DNA of 64,000 nucleotides from DASQHW01 sp038238245. GTDB lineage: Bacteria > Actinomycetota > Acidimicrobiia > IMCC26256 > PALSA-610. A program made the position numbers and the translations under genes. Shown piece after piece: positions 8,049 through 16,454 of this stretch. Each line of letters starts with the position of its first letter. Positions within the stretch are counted from its first letter, which is position 1. Below the pieces are notes generated by a model that saw nothing but the letters and a program-made list of their open reading frames with translations, did no database searches and was not told where the DNA came from. The stretch covers positions 62,001 through 126,000 of the forward strand of contig JBBRXX010000011.1 in the NCBI GenBank assembly GCA_038238245.1, in the 5' to 3' direction.

Positions 8049-9194
8049 TCAGGCGTCGAATCGCGCGACGGAATTGCGGAGCAGCAGCAGCCCCGCGAGA
8101 CATGTGCCTCCGGCCACCGCGAACGCGCCGCGGTAGCCGGCGAACTCGGCGATCACGCCCGCGATCGCGGCGCCGAAGCCCGACGAGAGATCGAAGAACG
8201 AGGAGAACGTACCGACGACCGACGCCCGCTCGGAGTCCTTGATGTCTCCCAACGCCAGGAGCAGCAACGAGGGATAGAGCAGCGACATGCCTGACGCGAA
8301 CACGATCGTGCCCGCGACGAGCCCGCCGATCGACGGCCACGCCGCGATGATCACGATCCCGGTGCCCGAGAACGCGAGCGCGAGCACTCCGGCATTGCGC
8401 GCGCCCATACGGTCGGGCAGCCGCGCACCCACGATGCGGACCACGAGGATCAGGACCCCGTAGAGCAAGAAGATCGCGCCCGCCGACGCGCGGACGTCGT
8501 GGTCGACGTACAGCGGGAGCAACGGAGTGAACGCCGACAGCGGCATGAGCCCGAGGAACAACACGAGCCCGGGACGCAGGGCGGCAGGATGCCAGAGCCG
8601 CCCGTTCGGTTCGACATCGTGCTCGCGTGGCACGTCCCGCGTGAACAGGCCGATCGTCGCAGCCGTCAGCGCCAGCGCCGCGGACACGGCCCAGGTCAGC
8701 ATGTAGCGGTCGTCGCCGCGCAGGAAGTCGCCGAGCGCGGGACCGAACGACAAGCCTCCGTACACGGCCACCGACCAGTAGCTGACGGCCTCGCCCCGCC
8801 GCGCCGGTGGCGCGAGGTCGGTGATCATCGTCGCCGCGCCGACGAAGAACGCGGCCTCACCGAAACCGGTGACCACGCGCATCGCGATCAACCACCAGAG
8901 CGCGTGCACGAGCCCGTACAGGATCGTCGATGCTGCGACCATCGCCGCGCCCCAGATGATGAGCGCCCGCCTTCCGACGGTGTCGCCGACCCGTCCGGCG
9001 TACGTGCGAAGCACCACCGCGCCGACCGCGAACGCACCCACCGCGACACCGACGGCGGCGTCGCCGTACCGGAGCTGATCCTTGACGTAGTGCGGGATCA
9101 CCGGCGTCAACATCGCGAGCGCAAGGAAATAACACAGTCCGCACGTGACGACGAGCACGAACCGCGATGTGAGCAGCTGTTCTCTCTCAGGCAT
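8049..9194 (-). CDS. MFS transporter
   Basis: A 381-residue major facilitator protein with about 12 hydrophobic segments. The A-like motif GRVGDTVGRRALI follows TM2, and MRVVTGFGEAAFFVGAATMI marks TM4-5. The second half repeats the fold (GARLPDRMGARNAG as the symmetry-related loop). Its start overlaps the stop of the upstream flavoprotein by eight bases and its stop is two bases from pimB. Drug or metabolite efflux is likely; the substrate is unknown. Confidence 0.8.
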   Translation of the reverse strand: MPEREQLLTSRFVLVVTCGLCYFLALAMLTPVIPHYVKDQLRYGDAAVGVAVGAFAVGAVVLRTYAGRVGDTVGRRALIIWGAAMVAASTILYGLVHALWWLIAMRVVTGFGEAAFFVGAATMITDLAPPARRGEAVSYWSVAVYGGLSFGPALGDFLRGDDRYMLTWAVSAALALTAATIGLFTRDVPREHDVEPNGRLWHPAALRPGLVLFLGLMPLSAFTPLLPLYVDHDVRASAGAIFLLYGVLILVVRIVGARLPDRMGARNAGVLALAFSGTGIVIIAAWPSIGGLVAGTIVFASGMSLLYPSLLLLALGDIKDSERASVVGTFSSFFDLSSGFGAAIAGVIAEFAGYRGAFAVAGGTCLAGLLLLRNSVARFDA

Positions 9195-10383
9195 TGGCGA
9201 GTTTCAGCGCTTCATCCCACGACCCGCGTTCGGCGATCAGCTTGCGGTACTGCATGACGTTGCGGGGGCGGTTGAACCCGAGCGCGCCGGTGAGGCGGCC
9301 GTGCTTGCCGAACAGGGCCACGAACTGCCGCTCGTCCAAGGTGCCGTGCGCGACGTGCACCTCGGCGTCGGCGGACACGACCCCGATGGTTTGGATCTTG
9401 CGGTCGTACTGGTCCGACCAGACGAAGGGAACCGGCGCGAACGCGCTTTCGTCGCCGAGCAGTCTGCGCGCCGCGTGTACACCCTGCTCGGTTGCATTGG
9501 TCCAGTGCTCGAGCCGCATGAGCGCGCCGTCGAACAACAGGTTCGGCCAGCGGGCGACGTCACCGGCGGCGACGATATTGGGTGCCGCGCAACATGACGC
9601 GTCGCACACGACGCCGTTGTCGAGCGTGAGACCGGAGCCTTCGAGCCACGCGGTCTCGGGAAGCACTCCGACGCCGACGACCACCACGTCGGCATCGACG
9701 ATTGATCCGTCGCCGAGTCGTACGCCGGCAACTTGCCCTTCGCCATCACCTTCGATGCCGAGCACCTGCACGCCGGTACGCAGGTCGACGCCGTGGTCGC
9801 GGTGTACCCCCGCGATCGCGGCCCCGATCTCCGCACCGAGGCCGCGCACCATCGGCTGGGGCAACATCTCGAGCAGCGTGACGTCCAGCCCACGCGTGCG
9901 GCACGTCGCGGCGACCTCGGCGCCGATGAACCCCGCGCCGATCACGACCACCTTCGGGCGCGCGTCGAGCAGCTCGCGCAACGCGAGCGCGTCGTCGAGC
10001 GTCCGTAACGTGAACACTCCGGCGAGGTTCGGCTGATTTGGGAGCAGCCGCGGTGAGGAGCCGGTTGCGATCACCAGCCCGTCGAATGCGATCCGTTCGC
10101 CGTCGTGCAGCTCGACCTCGCGGGCGGCGACGTCGAGCGCCACGGCGCGGGCGTCGAGTCGCCATTCGAGCTCGAGGTCTTCGACGCCCTGCTTGCGCAA
10201 CACGATCTGCTCCGGGTCCCAGTCGCCGCGCAGCAGCTCCTTCGACAGCGGCGGACGGTCGTAGGGAAGGTGCGGCTCGGCGCCGATCGCGACGACCCGC
10301 TCGTCGAATCCGTCCCGCCGCAGCGTCTCGGCGGCGCGAAGACCCGCGAGCGAGGTGCCCACGATCGCGATCGTCCGCATCAT
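9187..10383 (-). CDS. Ferredoxin/rubredoxin reductase-like FAD-dependent oxidoreductase
   Basis: The 398-residue flavoprotein has the FAD Rossmann loop IAIVGTSLAGLRAAETL at the N-terminus, PYDRPPLSKELLRG, VIATGSSPR, the NAD loop VVIGAGFIGAEVAATCR, and NIVAAGDVARWPN. This is the architecture of class I oxygenase-coupled ferredoxin reductases that pass electrons from NAD(P)H to a ferredoxin serving cytochromes P450 or Rieske oxygenases. No ferredoxin or P450 gene is adjacent. It heads the leftward run that includes the MFS and pimB genes. Confidence 0.8.
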   Translation of the reverse strand: MMRTIAIVGTSLAGLRAAETLRRDGFDERVVAIGAEPHLPYDRPPLSKELLRGDWDPEQIVLRKQGVEDLELEWRLDARAVALDVAAREVELHDGERIAFDGLVIATGSSPRLLPNQPNLAGVFTLRTLDDALALRELLDARPKVVVIGAGFIGAEVAATCRTRGLDVTLLEMLPQPMVRGLGAEIGAAIAGVHRDHGVDLRTGVQVLGIEGDGEGQVAGVRLGDGSIVDADVVVVGVGVLPETAWLEGSGLTLDNGVVCDASCCAAPNIVAAGDVARWPNLLFDGALMRLEHWTNATEQGVHAARRLLGDESAFAPVPFVWSDQYDRKIQTIGVVSADAEVHVAHGTLDERQFVALFGKHGRLTGALGFNRPRNVMQYRKLIAERGSWDEALKLANA

Positions 10384-10503
10384 TCTTCAGGGTCGCGTTC
10401 GCTCACCGCGCCGTGCGACCCGACGCCGCAGCTCCTGCCGACATGCGCCGGGACGCTACCAAGTTGGCCGTGAACCTGACGCGGCCGTCATACTGGACGG
10501 CCC

Positions 10504-12726
10504 ATGCCCGACGCTTCCCCGCTCGACGTTTCCGGCCGCCCGTTGCGCCTGCGCGACGTCGACATCGACGCGTTCTTGCACCCGAAGACGATCGCCGTGA
10601 TCGGCGCTTCCGAGCAGTCCGCGAAACCGAACACCGCGATGACTCGCAAGTTCGATCAATGGTCGAAGCACCACGGCGCGACGTTCTACCCGGTGCATCC
10701 GGAGTACGAGACGGTGCTCGGCCACCGTTGCTACCGCTCGATCTTCGACATCCCCGGTGACATCGACCTCGCGATCATCCTCACCGGGCGCGCGGAGCAG
10801 ACGTTCGAGGAGGTGCTGAAGCGCAAGGCACGGTTCGCGGTGATCTTCGCGGCCGGATTCTCCGAGACGGGAGTCGAAGGAAGAAAGCGCGAGCGCAACC
10901 TCGAAGGTCTGGTGCAGAGCGGCGACGTGCGGCTGCTCGGCCCCAACACGAACCTCAACGCGTTCGAGGAATTCCGCGCCGATCTCGAAGGCCCGTCGAT
11001 TGCGCTGATCACGCAGTCGGGGCATCAAGGCCGCCCGGTGTTCCAGGGCCAGGAGATCGGGATACGCCTCACGCACTGGGCGCCCACGGGCAACGAGGTC
11101 GACCTGGAGTTCGCCGACTTCGCGCGCTACTTCGCCGACCAGCCCGAGGTGGGGGTGATCGCGTGCTACATCGAGGGCTTCAAGGACGGCCGCACGCTGA
11201 TGCTCGCCGCCGACCACGCGGCCGGGCTGCGCAAACCGATCGTCATGGTCAAGGTCGGCAAGACGGCCGCGGGCCGGTCGATGGCACAGTCGCACACCGG
11301 CCACCTCACCGGTTCCGACGCGGTCACCTCGGCCGTATTCCGGCAGTTCGGCGTGACGCGTGTCGACGGCCTCGACGACCTCTTGGAGGTCTCGATGGCC
11401 CTGGCGCGCACGCGCCCCGACGAGATCCCGGCGTGGGCGCGCCGCCGTGAGCGGAGCAGCCCGGAGGGTGCGAAGCGAACTGGCGGGAGCGGCGAGCGAA
11501 GCGAGCGCGACCCGGGAATATGCGTGTACGCGATCTCCGGCGGGACCGGCGCGCACATGGCCGACGTGCTCGCCGACGCGGGGTTGTCGCTTCCGGATCT
11601 CACCAGGAGCTCGCAGAAGCAGCTGCACGACGGGCTCATCCCTGCGTACCTGCGCGTCTCCAACCCGGTCGACTGCGGCGGCCCGCCCGTGGCTGACGCG
11701 CGCGGACGGAAGATCCTCGACGTGATCCTGGCGGACAAGAACACCGACATCGTGGTCATCCCGATCACCGGTGCGGTCGCGGTGTTCAGCGAGCCGTTCA
11801 CACGCGACATCATCGAAGCCGCGAAATCGTCGAACAAGCCGGTCTTCGTCGTATGGGGCGCGCCGGCCGGCACCGACGATACGTACTACAAGCGGTTGCT
11901 CGACGGTGGCCTCCCGGTGTTCCGCAACTTCGCCAACTGCGTCAAAGCCGTCAAGGCGTACACCGACTACTGGTCGTTCGCGGCGCGCTACCGGTCGCCG
12001 TTCGCCGACGCGCCCACGACACCGACGCCTGCGGCGAAGAAGGCGCGCAAGCTCCTCGAAGGTCTTGCGCCGGGCGAGGCCCTTTCGGAGTGGTATTCCA
12101 AGCAACTGATCCGCGCGTATGGCATCAAGACGTCGAAGGATGTCCTGTGCGCGTCGGCCGCCGAAGGGGTGAAGGCCGCGAAGGAGATCGGCTTTCCCGT
12201 GGTGATGAAGGTGTCCTCGCCCGACCTGCTGCACAAGACCGACGTCGGCGTCGTCAAGGTCGACGTGGCTTCGCCGAAAGAGGTGCGGGCCGCGTATGAC
12301 GAGCTCCTGCGCAACGCCCGCAAAGCCGACCGGCAAGCGCGGATCGACGGCGTGATGGTGTCGGAGATGGTGGCGGACGGCGTGGACACGCTGATCGGCG
12401 TGTCGAGCGACGAGCTGTTCGGGCCGGTCGTCACCTTCGGGCTGGGCGGCATCTTCGTCGAGGTGTTCGGCGACGTCACGTTCCGGGTCCCGCCGTTCTC
12501 GGAGGACGAGGCCCGGCGCGCGCTCGACGAGCTGAAGGGGATGGCGCTGTTGCGGGGTGCGCGCGGTCAGAAGCCCGGAGACGTCGACGCGCTGGTCGAC
12601 ACCATCATGAAGGTGCAGCAGCTCGCCATGGACCTCGCCGGGGACGTGCGCGAGCTCGACATCAATCCGCTGCGCGTGCGAACGCGCGACGCCATGGCCC
12701 TCGACGCGTTGGTGGTGAAGAAGTGA
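10504..12726 (+). CDS. ADP-forming acyl-CoA synthetase (acetate-CoA ligase family)
   Basis: The 740-residue protein joins a CoA-binding domain (FLHPKTIAVIGASEQSAKPN near residues 25-45), a succinyl-CoA ligase-like domain with the SHTGHLTGSD phosphohistidine-type motif, and a C-terminal ATP-grasp domain (GFPVVMKVSSPDLLHKTDVG, ELDINPLRV). It would make or use an acyl-CoA with ADP/ATP. An unusual polar insert (about residues 310-336, bases 11440-11515) lies between two conserved parts and is coded by repeat-like DNA. It starts an operon in which the next three genes overlap by 4 bases each, so it probably activates a substrate degraded by them. Confidence 0.85.
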   Translation: MPDASPLDVSGRPLRLRDVDIDAFLHPKTIAVIGASEQSAKPNTAMTRKFDQWSKHHGATFYPVHPEYETVLGHRCYRSIFDIPGDIDLAIILTGRAEQTFEEVLKRKARFAVIFAAGFSETGVEGRKRERNLEGLVQSGDVRLLGPNTNLNAFEEFRADLEGPSIALITQSGHQGRPVFQGQEIGIRLTHWAPTGNEVDLEFADFARYFADQPEVGVIACYIEGFKDGRTLMLAADHAAGLRKPIVMVKVGKTAAGRSMAQSHTGHLTGSDAVTSAVFRQFGVTRVDGLDDLLEVSMALARTRPDEIPAWARRRERSSPEGAKRTGGSGERSERDPGICVYAISGGTGAHMADVLADAGLSLPDLTRSSQKQLHDGLIPAYLRVSNPVDCGGPPVADARGRKILDVILADKNTDIVVIPITGAVAVFSEPFTRDIIEAAKSSNKPVFVVWGAPAGTDDTYYKRLLDGGLPVFRNFANCVKAVKAYTDYWSFAARYRSPFADAPTTPTPAAKKARKLLEGLAPGEALSEWYSKQLIRAYGIKTSKDVLCASAAEGVKAAKEIGFPVVMKVSSPDLLHKTDVGVVKVDVASPKEVRAAYDELLRNARKADRQARIDGVMVSEMVADGVDTLIGVSSDELFGPVVTFGLGGIFVEVFGDVTFRVPPFSEDEARRALDELKGMALLRGARGQKPGDVDALVDTIMKVQQLAMDLAGDVRELDINPLRVRTRDAMALDALVVKK
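11440..11515. repeat. REP-like GAGCG/AAGC-rich insert inside the acyl-CoA synthetase gene
   Basis: This stretch is a run of related purine-rich words (GAGCGGAGC, GCGAAGCGAA, GGCGAGCGAAGCGAGCGCGA) that encodes an atypical Arg/Ser/Glu/Gly-rich segment between conserved parts of the protein. A similar word series (GGAGGGAGCGGAGCGTGGAG) occurs at about 38813-38832, at the 3' end of another gene. Both look like dispersed short repeats tolerated in frame. The assignment is by eye. Confidence 0.45.
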
Positions 12727-13553
12727 GCGAGGAAGTGAACCACGAGGAAGATCTGCTGACGCGCCTGGAGAACGGCGTGCTGTGGCTGACCATCAATCGT
12801 GCGGACAAGGGCAACGCGATCCCCTACTACGTGCGCGATCGGCTGATCGCGGCATTCCGGGACGCGCACGCCGATCTCGCCGTGCGCGCCATCGTGCTGA
12901 CTGCCGCCGGCGAGCGACACTTCTGCACCGGCGCAGACCTCACGGTTCCCCAGCCCATGCGTACAAATCCCGAGGGCGCACCCGATCGTGTCGTCGGGGC
13001 GGCCGTGAACATGATGCGCAAGGGCTTCCAGCAGCTGATGATCGCGATCCAGGACTGCGAGAAGCCGGTGATCGTCGCGCTGAACGGCACCGCGGCCGGC
13101 GGTGGATCCATGCTCGTGCTGGCGGCGGACCTCGTGATCGCCGCGGACAACGCGAAGCTCATTCAGGTGTTCGTGCGCCGCGGGCTCATCCCCGACGCGG
13201 GTGTCGCGTACCTGCTGCCGCGCGTCCTCGGGATGCACAAGGCCAAGGAGCTCGTGTTCTTCGGTGACGATCTCTCGGCGTCGGACGCGGAGACGCTGGG
13301 GATCGTCAACAAGGTCGTTCCCGCGCCCGAGCTGCAAGCGGCCGCGAAGGAATGGGCCGAGCGACTCGCGAGCGGTCCGACCAAGGCGATCGGCTGGTCG
13401 AAGAAGCTGTTGCATGACGCGAGCGAGCTGTCGCGACGTGATCTGCTCGAAGAGGAAGCGATGATGGTCGAGATGAACAGCTCGACCGAGGACTCGAAGG
13501 AAGGCGTGACGTCGTTCCGGGAGCGCCGACAACCCGAATGGAAGGGTTGGTGA
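12723..13553 (+). CDS. Enoyl-CoA hydratase/isomerase family protein
   Basis: A 276-residue crotonase. It starts at a GTG overlapping the synthetase stop (GTGA). The oxyanion-hole segments are GERHFCTGADLTVP and GTAAGGGSMLVLAADLVIA, followed by GLIPDAGVAYLLPRVLG, in which the usual catalytic glutamate position of hydratases reads Asp. It would hydrate or isomerise an enoyl-CoA in the pathway served by this operon. It does not resemble EchA20, the ring-opening hydrolase of HIP catabolism, as I recall it. Confidence 0.8.
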   Translation: MSEEVNHEEDLLTRLENGVLWLTINRADKGNAIPYYVRDRLIAAFRDAHADLAVRAIVLTAAGERHFCTGADLTVPQPMRTNPEGAPDRVVGAAVNMMRKGFQQLMIAIQDCEKPVIVALNGTAAGGGSMLVLAADLVIAADNAKLIQVFVRRGLIPDAGVAYLLPRVLGMHKAKELVFFGDDLSASDAETLGIVNKVVPAPELQAAAKEWAERLASGPTKAIGWSKKLLHDASELSRRDLLEEEAMMVEMNSSTEDSKEGVTSFRERRQPEWKGW

Positions 13554-14707
13554 TCAAGAACAAGACCGCCGTCGTCGGGATCGGGCAGACCGCGTTCGGG
13601 AAGGGCCTCTCCGAAACCGAGCTGTCGCTTGCGTGCCAGGCGATCTCGATGGCCCTCGACGACGCGGGGGTCCATGCGTCGGAGGTGGACGGCCTCGGTT
13701 CGTACACGATGGAGCCGAATCGCGAGGTCGAGGTCGCGCGAGCCGTCGGGCTCGGGGACATCACGTTCTTCTCGCAGGTCGGGTTCGGGGGCGGCGCAGG
13801 ATGCGGCGTCGTCGGCCAGGCGGCCATGGCCGTCGCGACGGGCCAGTGCAATGTCGCCGTCGCGTGGCGGGCGCGCAAGCGTGCCGACAAGACCTCGCGG
13901 CCGTGGGCGCAGGCGGGCGGCCGCATCGCCGACAGCTGGCAGTGGACGCGGCCGTTCGGCATCATCCGCCCGGTCGACGAGATCGCGATGCTGACGCGTC
14001 GGTACATGCACGAGTACGGCGGCACGCGCGACCACCTGGCGAACATCGCGCTGGCGTTCCGCAAGCATGCGGCCCGCAACCCGGCATCAACCATGGGTCA
14101 CAAGCCGTTGACGCGCGAGGACTACATGAACGCCCGGTGGATCTCCGAACCACTCTGCCTGTACGACAACTGCCTGGAGACCGACGGCGCGCTCGCCGTA
14201 GTGATCACCTCCGCCGAGCGGGCGCGTGACCTACAGCAACCACCCGCGTACATCCATTCGTTCGCGCAGGGCCTGCCGCCGCAGCACCAGACGATGACGA
14301 ACTACTTCACCGACGATCCGTTACGCGGTCCGGCGTGGACCGCGGCCAAGCGCATGTGGGAGATGGCCGACGTCACGTCCGCCGACGTGAAGGTCGCGCA
14401 GCTGTATGACGCGTTCAGCCCGCTGATTCCTCTGTCGCTGGAGGGCTACGGCTTCTGCAAGCGGGGCGAGGGCGGCCCGTTCACCGACAACGGGAACATC
14501 GAGTGGCCGCACGGGCGCCTGCCGGTGAACACCTCGGGCGGCGGAATGTCGGAGGCGTACGTGCACGGGTTCAACCTGGTGCTCGAAGGCGTACGCCAGA
14601 TCCGGGGAAGCTCGACCTCGCAGGTCGAAGGCGCCGACGTGTCGCTCGTGACCTCCGGCGAAGGCGTCCCGACCTCCGCAATGCTCTTCGTGAAGGACGT
14701 GCAATGA
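13550..14707 (+). CDS. Lipid-transfer/thiolase-fold protein (Ltp-type, possible retro-aldolase)
   Basis: This is a 385-residue thiolase-fold protein. The GTG at 13550, in GTGA overlap with the previous stop and behind GGAAGGG, is a better start than the ATG at 13538. It carries VNTSGGGMSEAYVHG near the C-terminus, which is the pattern of Ltp2-type proteins, and it lacks the canonical thiolase Cys-Ala-Ser-Gly loop (here GAGCGVVGQAA). Ltp2 pairs with the DUF35 domain of ChsH2 to release a C3 side-chain unit from steroid CoA esters by retro-aldol cleavage. The next gene is a DUF35 protein in ATGA overlap, so the same kind of complex is inferred. Confidence 0.75.
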   Translation: MIKNKTAVVGIGQTAFGKGLSETELSLACQAISMALDDAGVHASEVDGLGSYTMEPNREVEVARAVGLGDITFFSQVGFGGGAGCGVVGQAAMAVATGQCNVAVAWRARKRADKTSRPWAQAGGRIADSWQWTRPFGIIRPVDEIAMLTRRYMHEYGGTRDHLANIALAFRKHAARNPASTMGHKPLTREDYMNARWISEPLCLYDNCLETDGALAVVITSAERARDLQQPPAYIHSFAQGLPPQHQTMTNYFTDDPLRGPAWTAAKRMWEMADVTSADVKVAQLYDAFSPLIPLSLEGYGFCKRGEGGPFTDNGNIEWPHGRLPVNTSGGGMSEAYVHGFNLVLEGVRQIRGSSTSQVEGADVSLVTSGEGVPTSAMLFVKDVQ

Positions 14708-15150
14708 GTCCCGCGATGGAGGCGCGGTGGTTGCTTCCCGACCTCGAGGAGCCGACGGCCAACGAGTTCTGGTTCGGGTGCGCGCGCGGGGAGTTGCTGG
14801 TGCAGGCGTGCGGTGCGTGCGGCAAATGGCGCATGCCCCCGCGGCCGATGTGCCCGTACTGTCGCTCGACCGAGGTGAAATGGGACCGCACCTCCGGGCG
14901 TGGTCGCGTATGGTCGTTCATCGTTGCGCATCCACCGCTCCTGCCGGCGTATGCGGAGAAGGCGCCGTACAACGCGATCATCGTCGAGCTCGAAGAGGAC
15001 CCGACGATCCGTTTTGCCGGCAACCTCGTCGCCGCTGCGGGGGGCGACATCAACGAGATCGACCCCGCGACCATCACCATCGGCGAGCCGGTGAAGGTGG
15101 TCTTCCACCAGATCGACGACGTCAGCCTCCCGAGGTGGGTCCGGGCGTAG
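14704..15150 (+). CDS. OB-fold Zn-ribbon protein (DUF35, ChsH2-C/thiolase partner type)
   Basis: The 148-residue protein has an N-terminal rubredoxin-like zinc ribbon (CGACGKWRMPPRPMCPYC) followed by an OB fold (GRGRVWSFIVAHPPLLPAY, PYNAIIVELEED, GEPVKVVF). Such proteins bind and structure thiolase-fold partners. Its start overlaps the Ltp-type gene by four bases, the classical arrangement for a co-translated heteromer. A second pair of this sort is at 44166-45802. Confidence 0.8.
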   Translation: MSPAMEARWLLPDLEEPTANEFWFGCARGELLVQACGACGKWRMPPRPMCPYCRSTEVKWDRTSGRGRVWSFIVAHPPLLPAYAEKAPYNAIIVELEEDPTIRFAGNLVAAAGGDINEIDPATITIGEPVKVVFHQIDDVSLPRWVRA

Positions 15151-15163
15151 CAGAATCGGCGCG

Positions 15164-15862
15164 ATGTCGTTGCGGGGCGCATGGGACGAGCAGGCACCGA
15201 ACTGGATCGCCTGGACGCGCAATTCCCTCGACGACTCGTTCTATCGCTTCCACGGCGAACGGTTCTTCGAGCTCCTTCCTCCGCCGGGACGTCTGACGCT
15301 CGACTTGGGTGCGGGTGAGGGGCGGGTCGCACGCGAGCTGCGTGCACGCGGTCACACCGTGATCGAGATCGACGCTTCGCCGCGCCTCGCGGCGGCGAGT
15401 ACTGCACTCTCTGGTGAGCCGGTGGTCGTCGGTGACGTCGCCCGGTTGCCGGTGTGTGCCGGCGTCGCCGATCTCGCGGTCGCGTTCATGTCGTTCCAGG
15501 ACGTCGACGACATGCCGGCCGCAGTGGCGGAGGCGGCACGCGTCCTCGGTCCCGGCGGTCGTTTCCTGATGGCGATCGTGCACCCGATCAACTCGGCCGG
15601 CGAGTTCGAGCCGGGTCCCGTCGAGATGGAACGCCGGTTCGTGATGACGGAGTCGTACTTCACCCACCGTCACTACGCAGACGATGTCGAGCGCGACGGC
15701 CGCACGATGCGATTCTCCAGCGAGCATCGGCCGATCGAGTCGTACAGCCGCGCGCTGGAAGCCGCGGGTTTCGTCATCGAAGCCCTGCGCGAGGTGGGCG
15801 ATGCCGACGGCAAGTGGACGCGCATGCCGCTCTTCCTCGACGTAGCCGCGGTGCGTCGGTGA
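15164..15862 (+). CDS. Class I SAM-dependent methyltransferase
   Basis: A 232-residue methyltransferase of the methyltransferase-11 type: the SAM loop is LTLDLGAGEGRVARELRARG (about residues 45-64), followed by the acidic IEIDAS and a post-motif LAVAFMSFQDVDDM. It begins 13 bases after the OB-fold gene, so it may share the operon, and it converges on the marR gene. The methyl acceptor is unknown. Confidence 0.75.
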   Translation: MSLRGAWDEQAPNWIAWTRNSLDDSFYRFHGERFFELLPPPGRLTLDLGAGEGRVARELRARGHTVIEIDASPRLAAASTALSGEPVVVGDVARLPVCAGVADLAVAFMSFQDVDDMPAAVAEAARVLGPGGRFLMAIVHPINSAGEFEPGPVEMERRFVMTESYFTHRHYADDVERDGRTMRFSSEHRPIESYSRALEAAGFVIEALREVGDADGKWTRMPLFLDVAAVRR

Positions 15863-15866
15863 ACGT

Positions 15867-16370
15867 TCAGCACTCGCGCGCGGGTTCGTCGGTCGGAGGA
15901 CCCGCGTCATGCGCCGCGAGCTCAGCCGTGAGGTAGGCCTCGAGCGCGTCGCGCACGACGTCCAGACGGTCGCGGCCCACGAGCTCGGCCCACTCGTCGT
16001 CGACTCGCTTCCAGCGAAGCCGGCCGGCTTCGAGCCTGACCTTTCCCTCGTCGGTCAGGAGCAGCACTCGGGCGCGACGATCGCTCGGGTGCGGCGCGCG
16101 CCGAACGTTGCCGGTCTCCTCGAGCGCGGTGACCACCTCGGACGTCGACTGCTTCGTGATCCCGAGGGAACGCGCCAACTCGACGGTGGTGACGTCGTCC
16201 CGGCCGAGGAGGTATCGGGCCGCCAACCCGTGTACCACCGTCAACCGTGACGAGGCCGGGTCGGGGTACTCGGCGCGCATTCGGTCCACGAGCGCCTTGG
16301 CCGTGCGGATGACCAGGATGACCAGCTCGTCTTCGTCCGCATCTCCCGTTGGCGACTGATCTCCGCCCAT
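15867..16370 (-). CDS. MarR-family regulator
   Basis: A 167-residue winged-helix protein: LARSLGITKQSTSEVVTALE is the recognition helix region and RRAPHPSDRRARVLLLTDEG the wing. It is divergent from the MMPL transporter, which it most likely regulates. The 84-bp gap has a TATAGT hexamer that could be a -10 element. I could not find a clean palindrome there. Confidence 0.8.
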   Translation of the reverse strand: MGGDQSPTGDADEDELVILVIRTAKALVDRMRAEYPDPASSRLTVVHGLAARYLLGRDDVTTVELARSLGITKQSTSEVVTALEETGNVRRAPHPSDRRARVLLLTDEGKVRLEAGRLRWKRVDDEWAELVGRDRLDVVRDALEAYLTAELAAHDAGPPTDEPAREC

Positions 16371-16454
16371 GACAGGCCGCTGCACACCCCGAGTATAGTC
16401 AGGCTTCCTTACCAGTTCCCCGTTCCCCTCGCGTCCCCCCGGAGGTCGTCTTCC

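Noticed and set aside
16371..16454. Iron-box or MarR palindrome in the marR-MMPL gap
   Set aside because: AGTCAGGCTTCCTTACC has only partial symmetry and too many mismatches to the iron-box consensus.
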